From positions 42,782,930-42,846,929 of the forward strand of contig CM056588.1 of NCBI GenBank assembly GCA_029721435.1: a DNA stretch of 64,000 nt, in the 5' to 3' direction. Each line of letters begins with the position of its first letter. Within the stretch, counting starts at the first letter, position 1. This document shows positions 1 through 11,139 of this stretch, piece after piece. The notes beneath the pieces are model-generated. The model ran no database searches and was not told the DNA's origin. It was given only the letters and a program-made list of their open reading frames with translations. The translations under genes were made by a program, and so were the position numbers. Source of the DNA: Gymnothorax reevesii (taxonomy: Eukaryota > Chordata > Actinopteri > Anguilliformes > Muraenidae).

Positions 1-1512
1 TGTGAAGATGTATTTGCTTGCTTTCCAGATTTCTTATGTTTTTGCTTATTTGTCATATTGAAATGTTGAAGATCATCAAATTAATTTTAATATATGATGT
101 GAGTAACCACAAACTGCAGCTTTTACATGATTATTTCATTTATTGTGGGTAAAGAGTTTTTCAAAACCAATATCTCCTCTGAGAATAAATAATTGCCCCC
201 CTAAACCTAATAACTGGTTGTGCAACCCTTGGTGACAACTATTACAATCACATTTGTAAAAGCTGGTAATAAGTCTTTTGCATTGCTTTGGAAGAATTTT
301 GGCTCACCTTTCTTTGCAGAATTGTTTATCTCAGCCACATTTGAAGATTGCCTGTTCAATGTCTTGCCTCAGCATCTCAGTTGGATTCGTCAGAACTTTG
401 ACTAAGCCACCTCAAAACCTTCATTTGTTTCTTTTGTGCCATTCTGATGTTCACTTTCTTGTGTGCTTCTAATCATTGTCCAACTGCATTACCCAACTGC
501 ACTTAAGCTTTAGTTGTCAAACTGATGGCCACGGATTCTCCATCATGATTTTCTGGTAGAGAGCAGTCTGCATGGTTCCATCAGTTATCCCAAGTTGTCC
601 TGGTCCTAAAACAGCAAAGCAACCCCGGACCATCACACTACCACCACCTAGTTATGACTGTTTGTATGATGTCCTTATGGTGAAATGGCAGGTCAGCTTT
701 TTGACAGATGTAATGGAACCCATATCTTCCAAAAAGTTAATCTGTCATTTATTAGTTCATAGAATATTATACCGAGAGTTTTTGGGGTAATGAAGATGTT
801 TTTCAGCAAATGTGAGGCAAGCCTTTGTTTTCTTTTTGGTCCACTGTAGTTTTTGCTTTGCAGCTCTCTCAGAGGTGCCATTTTTGTCCGGTTTCTTTCT
901 TAAAGTGGAATTGTAAATGCTGACCTTCACTGAGGAAAGTTAGGCTTGCAGTTCTTCTGGTGTTTTTCTGGGTTCTTTTATGACCTCCAGGATGAGTCCT
1001 TAATGAGCTCTTGGAGGAATTTTTGTGATCCAGCCGCTCCTGGAAATATTTGCCACTTTTCCCAAGTTTTCTCCGTTTATAGATAATGGCTCTCACCATG
1101 GTTCACTGGAGTCCCAGAACCTTAGAAATGGCTTTGCAACCCTTTACTGACTGATAGATGTGGACAACTTTGTTTCTCCTCTGTTCTTGACTCTTTTTTA
1201 TTATTTTGCCATCAAATGGCAAAATCAAAATTAAAATTAAAAATTTGAAATTAAATTAGTTTATTTGACTGATTAAGGAACTAAGAGGGCAATTACTTTT
1301 TTGCATGGGGCCAAGTAGGGTTGGACAGCTTTTTTTTGCTCAATTAATGAAATCATCATTTTAAAAGTATATTTTGTGTTTAATTGGGTCATCTTTGTCC
1401 AATATTGAAATTAGTTTGATGATATATAATATTTAAATGCAACAAGAATGCATAAATAGAAGACATCGAGAAGCGGGCAAATACTTTTTCTACAGTACTG
1501 TGTGGAATTTAC
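1..1512 (-). mobile_element. Tc1/mariner transposon, family A, copy 1 (degenerate)
   Basis: The left edge of the window starts inside a terminal inverted repeat. Positions 1-210, with TGTATTTGCTTG near the start and an internal ATTGCCCCCC at about 193, mirror 1285-1500, which contains GGGCAATTACTTTTT and ends GGGCAAATACTTTTTC. Between these arms of about 200 bp lies a decayed transposase read on the minus strand. Positions 588-648 in reverse give the Tc1-type block GGGSVMVRGCF followed by GPGQ, and about 890-1180 holds the N-terminal half with frameshifts and stops. It matches long-repeat fish Tc1 elements from general knowledge. It is not intact and its outer left end may be missing. Confidence 0.8.
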
Positions 1513-1748
1513 ATCCACTACTTGTTCTGGTTTGGCTCTGAGACACGTGCTGTTTCTGATATGCAAGAAAGGACTTAACCTCTCTCCCTTTTTGAGCAAA
1601 TGTGCACAGCACCTGTCAGAAGTTTGGATGCATCAAAATTTTTACAGCACTTATACATTAAAAAGGAAGAAATAACCTACTTTTGTTTCACAACAAATCT
1701 TAATCTTAAATCAATTATAAATAACTACCAAATGCAATAAAAAGTGCT

Positions 1749-2000
1749 GGGCACACTCACATAATTACCTCCACCAGAAGGTATTGTGATCACTTGTGTG
1801 AGTGTTTGGGATTTTCAGCAGGATTACTCAAAAAATAATCACTGGGTTACCATGAAATTTAATGGGAACGTGGACTGTATGAATGGGAGGAGGAGATTAA
1901 ATTTCCAGACCAATCCACATAAAGATCCAGATTCTGCAGTTGGTCATAAGTGCAAATGGATTAACACCTGCAGGCGGAGGTATGGGCTCTCTGAGTGCCC
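1749..2000. mobile_element. Small TIR element (GGGCACTC ends)
   Basis: The left end GGGCACACTCAC followed by ACCTCCACC is the imperfect inverse of the right end GGCGGAGGTATGGG then CTGAGTGCCC. The interior (a line about a field of AT-rich sequence, then ATAAAGATCCAG) resembles a very common non-coding fish repeat with ACCTCCGCC/GGCGGAGGT ends. It has no coding capacity, so the open frame crossing it is incidental. I assign it to non-autonomous DNA repeats by recall only. Confidence 0.6.
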
Positions 2001-2097
2001 TCGTGTTTCTTTCTGCAAAGACGATCATATGATTCCCAGGGTTCCCACAGACGTGCTGAACTTGCAGTTTTTTTTATTTTTTATTTAATATTCTCAA

Positions 2098-2375
2098 TTA
2101 AGAATTTTATTTGCCAACATCTCCCATACTGAATTGCTTTGATCCAACTGTGTTTCACGTCCTGCATAGGTTCAAGTCTGGTCTTTGATGAGGTCTCTCC
2201 AAAATTCTGATTTTGTTTTGTTTTTTTTTGTTTTATTTTTTTAACTTTTCAGAAGTAGACTTTCTCTTGAGCATTAAATTGAGGGCTAGCTGCATAACCA
2301 TATTCAGCTTCTGACCACAGTATGATGACCAGACCCTTTCCATATGGAATTTCTGTTAGGTAAATTCCATAATTC
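2098..2375 (-). mobile_element. Tc1/mariner family A fragment (transposase C-terminal region)
   Basis: This segment is nearly identical over about 280 bp to 4786-5056, differing by single bases and short T-run lengths. In reverse it encodes ILERPHQSPDLNP, the SPDLNP block that precedes the last acidic residue of Tc1 transposases. It is a truncated copy of the same family as the element at 4521-6214. Confidence 0.75.
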
Positions 2376-3099
2376 ATGGCATAAGTTTTATTTAATATTC
2401 TCAATTAACTAACTCATCAGAAAACTGGTAGAATTTGTTTGTCTGTTTATTTTGCCAAACACTTCTTGCGTACTCTGTGAATTAAATTGTTGCTTGGTAA
2501 TGAGTCATTTCTTGCTTTGCAGAATTTGAAGTTTTCAACTGGACCTGTAAAATAATGTTCCTAATAGTGTGCTTTAGCAAGAATGAACTGTGTCTAAACA
2601 TTTGACTGGAACTATTCACATACACACAAATACATTGACTTATACAATGAGTATCATAATTTACTGGACAATGAAACATTTATATTGTAGTTCTGCACTT
2701 TAGCACATTGAGATTGAAAGAATACAATGACCTCGAAGTTGAAGTGCAGATTGTCTGCATTCATTTGTGGGGATTTTTATTCATATCGGATTAACTCTTC
2801 AGAAATGACTGCACCTTTTGTACATTGACGCACCCATCAATAATGTGTAATCATTTTTAATACATGGTCAATTTTTTTTTGCTTTTTATAATCTCTTGAA
2901 GTTTATGATGCCCCATTACCAGAAACTGGGAATCTTCCCTGGGGATGTTTTGCAAGAACCCAACTCGAGCCATCTTGAGTTCCTGCTTGATTCAGAGAAA
3001 TTCAGATATTCTACATGCAAAATGCATTTTTGACTGGATTCAGATCTCAAAAAAGTGTGCCACTGTCCAGTGAATTATAGTGTTCCCTGCTAATGAGGA

Positions 3100-3665
3100 G
3101 GCGACTTGCAAAACCTGCTAAGTCAAGTTTTGAAAATTAATGAGTTATCTCCCTTAGCCTCTCTTTCAGGCAACTGCACATGTCCCACTGATAGCTCCAC
3201 TTAAAAAACCTACTAAATCATGTTATAAATTGTTACGGAAAAAGTGAAACTCTGTTAAAACTAGCCAAGTCAAAGGAGGAAAACTGTCCAATTCTGCTAA
3301 GTCATCAGCCAATGTGGAAACATGATTCTGTTTTCGTTCGCTAGAAGGAACCAGTCACAGTCAAGCTTTTATTGCCTGTTCAGCTTTTGCTGTCTCTAAC
3401 TCTAACTGGTTTGGGCAGGTCAGAGAAGTGTGATGATAGTGGTACCATAAAAGGGGGATTTGAACCCATGGACTCATGTTTATGTTGTGATTGTCAGAGC
3501 AGCTATTCAACCACTGTGCTATCTGTAGCATTGAGTTGCATGTAGAGTGGGTCCTGAATCAAATACCTTCACCTATTGAGCAACGGGGCTGGTTTAAACA
3601 CTGTCAAAACCTGTTAAATTTCCACTCCACCATCAAAACCTGCTAAGTCAAAACTTTGTGTTGCA
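3100..3665. repeat. Dispersed 16-bp motif repeated around a SINE
   Basis: Variants of AAAACCTGCTAAGTCA occur at about 3110, 3205, 3263, 3292, 3606 and 3636, spaced irregularly and interrupted by the tRNA-like segment at 3440-3535. This looks like an old, decayed tandem array or one repeat unit split by a SINE. No coding potential was seen. Confidence 0.4.
3440..3535 (-). mobile_element. tRNA-derived SINE head
   Basis: In reverse the segment reads TAGCACAGTGGTTG, like a tRNA A box, then after about 45 bases GGGTTCAAATCCCCC, like a B box. This spacing and order is that of an RNA polymerase III promoter of tRNA origin. No acceptor stem or functional tRNA fold is apparent, so it is called a SINE rather than a tRNA gene. 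Confidence 0.55.
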
Positions 3666-3849
3666 AAATCAAAGTCATTTCCTCAAAAAGAATGAAATGC
3701 CTCATGGATTATGTCTGCAAGGCTAATAGTTTCAGTATAGTGAAAATTAGTATCTATGGAAGATAATTTCTATGCCTACCAAAAAATCTCATTTTTCCAA
3801 AAAATGGACCAACTTGACTTTGAAGACTTTGCAAGTGGACTCTTCAAAT

Positions 3850-4000
3850 ACAGTCACACTCACCACAGTTTGTGCACATACACACACATAAAGTGTAACA
3901 TACACATACATGCATTCACAGATGAATGCACTGACACACATACACAGTATGTTAGCACGCACACACACTTATGCACATTCACATATGCTTTGAGTTGTAA
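3850..4000. repeat. Imperfect CA-rich microsatellite
   Basis: Interrupted CACACA and CATACA runs fill this stretch. A second small cluster lies at 4470-4512. The overlapping open frame is low-complexity HTHTHT peptide and not a gene. Confidence 0.6.
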
Positions 4001-4179
4001 CCTCTTTAAATCTGAATAAAACCAATATTAGGTGCAATTTTGCTTTACCTAAAAATTTGTAACAGTGTCCTGTTGTGCTATAGTTTTATGAAGTGATTGT
4101 CTTTTTGGTTGTTCTAGGCAGAATGAAAAACTTACCATTGTTCTTCTGCGGAGTGACTATCTCACCTGTGTCTCTCCCT

Positions 4180-4436
4180 CCAAGCAATTGTGGACAGCCA
4201 AGATGATGTTGATATCAGGGCTCTGTCAAGAGTATATCATCTGTATCAACTGTTTTTAATGAAATACCAACATTCATTTTTGAAACTATTTTTGAAATTA
4301 GAATTTATAATTCAAATATACTTTTAATCTTCAGTAATACTTGATGAGGAAAACAAACATCTAAACATCTGAAGCCAGATCAAAATATTTAAAGGTGTAT
4401 GGTGCCTAAAACTTTTGCACAGTACTGTACACACAT
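4180..4436 (+). mobile_element. Tc1/mariner family B, 3' fragment
   Basis: On the plus strand 4185-4275 encodes a peptide with DDVDI followed by MKYQHSF, the C-terminal tail seen in a second group of fish Tc1 elements. The segment ends at GCACAGTACTGTA (about 4424-4436), the same terminal repeat that bounds the element at 49521-50626. The 5' part is missing. Confidence 0.6.
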
Positions 4437-4520
4437 TCTCACCCTCACCTATCGGCAGTATCTCTCTCTCACATACACACACTTGCACGCACACGCACAA
4501 CACACACGCATACCTAAAAA

Positions 4521-6214
4521 CAGTATTTACCCCCCTTCCTGATTTGATATGCTTAATACTTTGAAATCTTCAGTAGAAATGTAATAGAAGGGAAAGAGAA
4601 AATGAGAAGACGAAAAATAGTTTTTAAATGATCAGTCACTGAAGAAAATGGATATTTACCGCCCATGTGAAAAGGTTTTTGCCCCTCAAACTGAATGGCT
4701 GTTTTTGCCATCTTTAAGCTAATGCAGTGTAAGCAAATGCTTCCATTCACTGGTGCTCAGTCTTTATCATTACTGGTGAAGAACTTTATTTGCCAACATC
4801 TCCCATACTGAATTGCTTTGATCCAACTGTGTTTCACGTCCTGCATGGGTTCAAGTCTGGACTTTGATGAGGTCTCTCCAAAATTCTGATTTCGTTTTGT
4901 TTTTTTGTTTTATTTTTTTAACTTTTCAGAAGTAGACTTTCTCTTGAGTATTAAATTGAGGGCTCGCTGCATAACCATATTCAGCTTCAGACCACAGACT
5001 GATGACCAGACCCTTTCCATATGGAATTTCTGTTAGGTAAATTCGATAATTCATGGCAGGGTTGGGTGCAATTACTTTTTTCAATTATAATTACAGTAAT
5101 CGTAATCAATTATTTTCATAATGTAATTTAATTTTAATTGATTTTTTTATTGAAAAGTAATTGTAACTGAAATGGAACATTCTGTCCTGAAAGTAATTGT
5201 AATGGTAATTCCAATTACCATCAGTTGTAATTGAAAAAAGTAATTGAACCCAACCCTGATTCATGGTACCTTTAATTATGGTAATTTGGCTCTCAAGCAG
5301 CAAATCATACCACGCCATCACACTACCACCACTATGATTGAATACTGGTACAATTAACTTCTTTTGGAATGCTGTATTAGCTTTGCACCATGTGCAACAA
5401 AAACCATGTCTTCCAAAAAAAGTCCACTTTAAGTTCATCAACCCACACAACATTATCTCATATGGCTTGGGGGTCATCTACATGTTTTTTTGTCAAATGT
5501 GAGACTCACTTTTGATCCTTTTGGTTGGTAATATTTTTTGCCTTCTAACAATCCCTTGGAAACCATTTTTGCCCCGTCTTTCTCTACTTGTGGCATCATG
5601 AAGGCTCAACTAATCTGAGGTGAGAGAGGCCTGTAGTTCCTCAGGTGTTCGTCTGTTCCTCTTTTGTGACTTTCTGGATGAGTCATCTTTGCACTCTTGG
5701 AGGAATCTTAGTTGGCTGATAAGTACTGGAAGATTCAGCATTGTTCTAAGTTTTGTCCATTTGGAGATAATGGCTGTCACAGTGGTTTGCTTGAGTCCCG
5801 GAACCCTCTAAAATGGTTTTGTAACCCTTTCCAGAATACTGTATTTCACTTTCTTTCTGCGTGCTGAGGTTTTTTTTTCATTGCTTGAAAGTTCTATTTA
5901 AGTGTGTTTTGACTTCACAGGCTTGGTAATTATCAAGACTGGGCGTGTCTAGTCTAATTCAACTCAATTTTCAATTACTTTTTGTTAATTGCCTGATTTA
6001 CTAATTACTTGGACAATTACTTTTTCACTCCGGGTTTGTTGGTGTTGGATAACCTTCCCGCTTCAAGAAATGAAATGACCTCTTAAAAACATCTTTTCTG
6101 TTCTTTCTGGTAAAAGTCTTTTTCTAATATGAAATTTTGTACCACGATCTGAAACAATCAGGTGTGACAAATACACATAAAGAGAAATCAGGATGGGGGC
6201 AAATACTTTTTTTC
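4521..6214 (-). mobile_element. Tc1/mariner transposon, family A, copy 2, with nested hAT MITE
   Basis: The left end CAGTATTTACCCCCC then TTCCTGATTTG (4521-4550) is inverse to the right end AATCAGGATGGGGGCAAA then TACTTTTTTTC (about 6186-6214). The minus strand holds a broken transposase. The N-terminal part is at about 5600-5840, GGSVMAWYDLL lies near 5290-5325, and ILERPHQSPDLNP lies in 4840-4880. Frameshifts and a 202-bp insertion at 5057-5258 disrupt it. Removing the insertion and one target duplication would restore continuity with the family pattern seen at 2098-2375. It is inactive. Confidence 0.82.
5057..5258. mobile_element. hAT-type MITE with 8-bp target-site duplication
   Basis: The ends are CAGGGTTGGGTGCAATTAC and its near-exact inverse ending CCCAACCCTG. 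The flanks ATTCATGG at 5049-5056 and 5259-5266 form a perfect 8-bp duplication, the hallmark of hAT transposition. The interior is repeated AATTACTTTT/AAAGTAATT and self-complementary. It sits inside the older Tc1 copy, so it is the younger insertion. Confidence 0.85.
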
Positions 6215-8714
6215 ATGGCACCATAAATGTGCTCACACAGGTACTTACACGTACACATAAATGCACACATAATTGCACGCATGTGTGCTTGTATTTACAT
6301 AAGCATGCAAGTTCATTAGAGATTACCCCTGTGATTAAATACCAACAAGAGAGAAGGATTGAAGCCAGGGTTTTCAAAAAAGCTTCTGAACATTTTCCCA
6401 CTCAGTGCACACTACCACATTTGTTTTGAACAGTAAATGCATTTTTCCTCCGAATCGGAGCAGATTTGTTGTGTCATAACGTCATCTTTTAGTATCACGT
6501 GACTGTTTCACACTGAATTGAGCAAGGTATTGATTTTTATTAATGAAAGAGCTTTGACTTGTCAAGCATTTTAGCCGTGAATTTGGCAGTCTATTCATGA
6601 CTTACTTTATGTAGTGCCACTGATCATTGTTTGTGACATGAGACATGTTTTGGATAAATTAGCATACACAATTCTCATCCGAATAAGATTTCCTGTGAAG
6701 CTCTCCCCCATATCATTGTGTGCGTCTTGCAGTTCTGGTATAGAAAATGATCAGGTTTTCCAGTGACCCAAAATTAAATGTGATTTTGTTGCAGCGATAC
6801 ATGTAGAATGAGGTACTTTAAGTAATTGTAGGAAAACCTTGTTTACTTATCATGAAGTTTTATACCTTTTTTGCCATCACACAACGTTTCTTTTGGTGGT
6901 CTCTGAGAAATAACTTCTTTGAAATTAAATTTATGAATCAAAAATGGAGAAGAAGCCATTTCCTTTAAAAATCTTCATGAAAGGAAAATACTAATATCCA
7001 AATGAATACTCATTTTTCTGCAGCATAGGTGTGATATTGCTTGTTTCATTATAATTGAGTGATTATCCATCAAATGTAATGCTGAAAATACGATGTATTT
7101 TTAATTGCCAAGAACTGCTTGATGAAATGATATGGAAGGCAGAGATGTAATGTATAGTGAAATCTAATTCCTTAGTTGCAGTATATGCACTTTTTTCTTT
7201 GGAATTTATCAAGGCTTATTAACACATTATCCATTTGTACAGAGGATGATTTATTTACTGAAGTAATTCAGGTGATGTACAGCACTTTGGTTAAGGATTT
7301 AAGAGCAGTACCTGTGCTGCACACAGGAATCAAACCTTTCTCATGAGCCTGGCCAACTGAATGTTATGCCATTCATTTGCATCAGTGATCTGCAACATGG
7401 AAAGAGACAAATTTTAAAACTATTTAAGATTACATCAAAAAGTATTTTGTCGCCTTATGAAGGGAGGATAGAGTTAGATTTTGTTTAGAGAAATACTGTC
7501 TATATAATCTGAATTGCGTTTTTGAAGGACAGTCAGTTCTGAAAGTTGCTTTTAGTTTTATAGTATAATGTAGGCTAACGTATTACTTTTTAATGTAGAG
7601 TACTGTGGTTCCGTAAGTTTGGCAATGACGGGTACCAGATCTCGGTCTGAAAATCCACCTGCAACAAAAATGACGCAAAACTCACAATGTAATTTACTTT
7701 GACTCATTCTGCTGTCATGCAGAGCTTTTTTAAACTTATTTTTAGCAACGGATCCGGACACGAAGCCAGGCCGTGGTTAAGATGTAAAGGATGAATAGCT
7801 CGCCCAGTCACACATGCAGCCTCTCTGATAATACACTTATGGTAAACATTTCTGACAAACTAAAATTGAACAACTCCATAGATAATTTACTACTTAATTG
7901 TAAGGCTACATAAATATGCATTTTTGTGTTCTTTCTCTGGCCATCTTGTTGTTGAAGAGCTTAAAAAAATTCTTGTTGATTTAATGCTGGCAAATATAAG
8001 CTTCTGATTCTAATTCAAATTTCATCAACTATTTATTTCAAAATTGATTTTGTTATGACCTTTCATATTTCTTGGCGTAATTTTACAGACAAACCCCATT
8101 ATTTGGTTTTTATTAGTTCTCCAGGTGGTAGAGGAACGTTAGTCTTGGATGCTTCACAATATGTGCACATTACATACTGCTTATACAAAGTATACAGCAC
8201 GCTCTGGCTGTACACACATTATACACTAAGCACACACACGTCCATACAGACACAGAAACACTCACATATTATATACACCCTTTTAAGCATATACTCCTAA
8301 ATTGCTCTCAGATGATTTAGGATTACATGTTGTCATATTCATATTCACAGACATAATATGTGTAAGATCCAGATGCATAACTCGACAAGCAAAGCCATAC
8401 ACTAACAATCTTGTGCACCATACACATTCATATCCACAAACACATGCGGACTTTTACACGCACACTCATCTCACACTTTGATTTATAGTTAGACTAAGAA
8501 AGACGTAAAAAAGTATTCTTACCTGACAGTTTAAACCACTCTCATAATTATACAAATTGGTTTAAAGATTTTTTTCCCCGAATATTTTAGTTTTGTTTGT
8601 TCATTGCACTTTTTGTGAGAGAGGTAGTTGAATTCCTGCATGTTCATAAATTACACAGAGAACTAATTCCCAGTGTGTTGTATATGACTTCAGGCTTACA
8701 TGTAGGCATTCTCT
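6215..8714. other. AT-rich intergenic DNA, no gene seen
   Basis: I found no exon with paired splice sites and recognisable protein similarity. Open frames are short and uninformative. A weak SINE-like segment at about 7265-7385 is listed separately. Confidence 0.5.
7265..7385 (-). mobile_element. Possible tRNA-derived SINE remnant
   Basis: In reverse, TGGCATAACATTCAGTTGG resembles an A box and GGTTTGATTCCTG a B box. Neither is a full match to the Pol III consensus, so this is a weak call. Confidence 0.3.
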
Positions 8715-8818
8715 CTCACACACATTCACAGACAAAGAGACACACACACACACACTCACACACACACACACACACACACACGCGTGCGCACTCACACAGA
8801 TACAAACACACATGCATG

Positions 8819-8858
<40 letters not shown>

Positions 8859-8912
8859 CAGACACACACAGATACACACAGACACACACCCACATGCGCG
8901 CGCACACACTTC
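8715..8912. repeat. Imperfect (CA)n microsatellite
   Basis: About 200 bp of CA repeats are broken by GA, CG and TGCG interruptions. Overlapping open frames on both strands are Thr-His or Cys-Val repeats and are artefacts of the microsatellite. Confidence 0.95.
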
Positions 8913-10064
8913 ACCAATGACTTGACTTGCTCTACTGGACGATGGAAAACTTTCTAAGACCAGAGAGCCACAGAAATTCTCTGCTTCTTCGCAATATTGA
9001 GTACGATAGATACTCAGTATCCGCATATTATACTTAGTTAATATGACTAGAGTGATTATGAAGATCACTGGCTTTATAGCAACCTTTTAACGTTGGGCTA
9101 AGTTTTTTTCCCTCATATTCCATCACTGATTGAGAAGTATTTGCACGAAAATAATGCTTCAGGTATTTTAGATTTATGTATCCATTTAATCTTTTTTTTT
9201 AAACATCACACATTTATGTTTGTTTTTTCCATTTTAAGCTCAGGTAAGTCATCTAAGACATCAGTACCTGCTACCAGCTGTTAAGTATAAATCATACAAA
9301 GACATTTATTTTTATGTGCCAAATAATATGCAGGTATTAAACTCCAAATAAAATATTTGCATACTTACTGATTCAAATATTAAACATGACAATGTCTCTC
9401 CATTCTGTGCAATAATATGTTATAGAGGTTTTGGATGATTTTATATATATTTGCACTTTAAACACTGTAATCCTATTCCATAGCAGTGTGACAGTTATTG
9501 CAATTTTAGATTCTGTGAAGTCAAGAGAACTGGATCAGTAACATTACTGTGTTTTAATTGAAGAAATGAATACATTGTTAATTTGACTTATATACATTCT
9601 CTTTTGATTATTTTAATTTGTGAATCTGTGTGGGCCCATTCATATATAAAATATATTCAGTGGTAAAATGCATATTTCAAAATTTATTTGTTCATAAACA
9701 TAACACATAATTCATAATTTTCTATGTTTATACTTCATGTGCACTTTCTTGAACAAACTTTAAATGATAAAAGCATCTTCTATTGACTTAACTTACTGTT
9801 TTTTAATGCTCACTCCAAACGTTTACTCAAAAAATTGCACAAGTATTTCTGCATTAATTTTGCTAAATATGAGCTGAATTAACAAATTTTTACGTATTTC
9901 TGCTTACCTTGACACATTGAGTCTGTAAGTAAAGTTAACTTGATTATTGCCTGTTTCATAAGTTATATGTAGTGACCATCATATGAATTCTGAGAGGCGA
10001 CTTGCCGTCCGTCCTGTCCAGTTACAAGAACCCTAAAAGCATTTAGTTTGAGCTGTTTTCAATT
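8913..10064. other. AT-rich intergenic DNA, nothing recognised
   Basis: Very AT-rich sequence with scattered short T and A runs. No exon, RNA gene or repeat family is recognised. Confidence 0.5.
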
Positions 10065-11139
10065 CAGTGGTTCTCAAACTCGGTCCTGGGTTTCCCCCTG
10101 TCAATGCTGGTATTTGCTTCAACTAAAATTGCAATCGTAGGATTTTTAACGAGCTGTTAAGTGTTTAACAAGCTTTAGTTTATCTTAAATCAGACAGCTA
10201 TGTATCATCTTAAGCCACATTTTCACAGATATCTACACATACCATTATGAATAAAAGAAAATAGTCATACTGTGATAAAATTAACTACATGAAAAGGGGG
10301 AAAAGTTAAGCCAATCCAAGAAAACAATCTATATATTCCTACTTGAGAAAACCATAGGCACAATGGTTGCACAAATGAACAATTTATTAGGCAAGCAAAC
10401 AATATAGTCTCGCACTGGTTATGTGTCATGTTTTTGCTATTAAGTTCGAGCTCATTATTTTGAATGAACTCTAAACACCTGTGTTGAGCAACCTGATTTG
10501 GGGCTTACTGCTGTTCTTTGTGCTTGATTTGAACTGTTTAAAAATGTGAAATTACTTGCAATATAGAAAAATAAACACAAAAATATATTCAGGGGTTTTT
10601 CATTCTTCATGGCACATATGGATATCTCTGTTAAAATGTGGGGTTATGACAATAAATAACTGTTTCAAACATGAAATGCACCTAATTCTAACAAAATAGC
10701 AGCTTATCAAAGGAGCTGTGTCACGATTACAGCGCATACTCAGAACTTCCATCCCAAGAAAGTGAATCTGCTGGACTGAGAGTAATAATCAGATTCCACC
10801 CTTGTCAATTTGTCTTCGTTTTGAATTGTATTTATATATTTTAGTTAGTCCGGCATTATGCTTTTCATATTAAGAGCTTTCTATGGAAATCTAAGTATTC
10901 AAAGTGCTATTTTAAGCTTAAACCAAGGGATATGAGGAATGTAAGATGGTTGCCATCGCCCATAATGGCAAAAATACCTCCTTGATTATGACTTGCAGTT
11001 GAACGATTTACTTTGTTCAAAGCTGCGAGCATGCGCAGTAATCGTGACACAGCTCCTTTAAAATCCTATGATCACAATTATGGTTGAAACAAAACCAGAA
11101 TACACATGGGGGCCCCTGGACTGGGTTTGGGAATTTCTG
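10065..11139. mobile_element. hAT-like non-autonomous transposon (CAG-GGTTCTCAA family), copy 1, with nested MITE
   Basis: The left end CAGTGGTTCTCAAACTC plus GGTCCTGGG and the right end GGACTGGGTTTGGGAA followed by TTTCTG are inverse and match the ends of the element at 59266-59979. Interior landmarks are also shared: AATTTATTAG..GCAAGCAAAC, TTTTTCATTCTTCATGGCAC and AATGCACCTAATT. A second MITE (10711-11057) interrupts it. An 8-bp duplication is not convincing at this copy. It is probably hAT-derived and has no transposase. Confidence 0.65.
10711..11057. mobile_element. TTAA-type foldback MITE, short copy
   Basis: Ends are AGGAGCTGTGTCACGATTAC and the exact inverse GTAATCGTGACACAGCTCCT. The right flank is TTAA; the left flank is TCAA. 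The interior matches the left arm of the 521-bp element at 32026-32546 over about 200 bp. It interrupts the hAT-like element at 10065-11139, which dates it as younger. Confidence 0.75.

Noticed and set aside
3440..3535. A functional tRNA gene on the minus strand
   Set aside because: A and B boxes are present, but there is no matching acceptor stem or clear anticodon arm; SINE origin is simpler.
8601..9068. 155-codon minus-strand frame rich in Cys and Val
   Set aside because: Produced by the (CA)n microsatellite.
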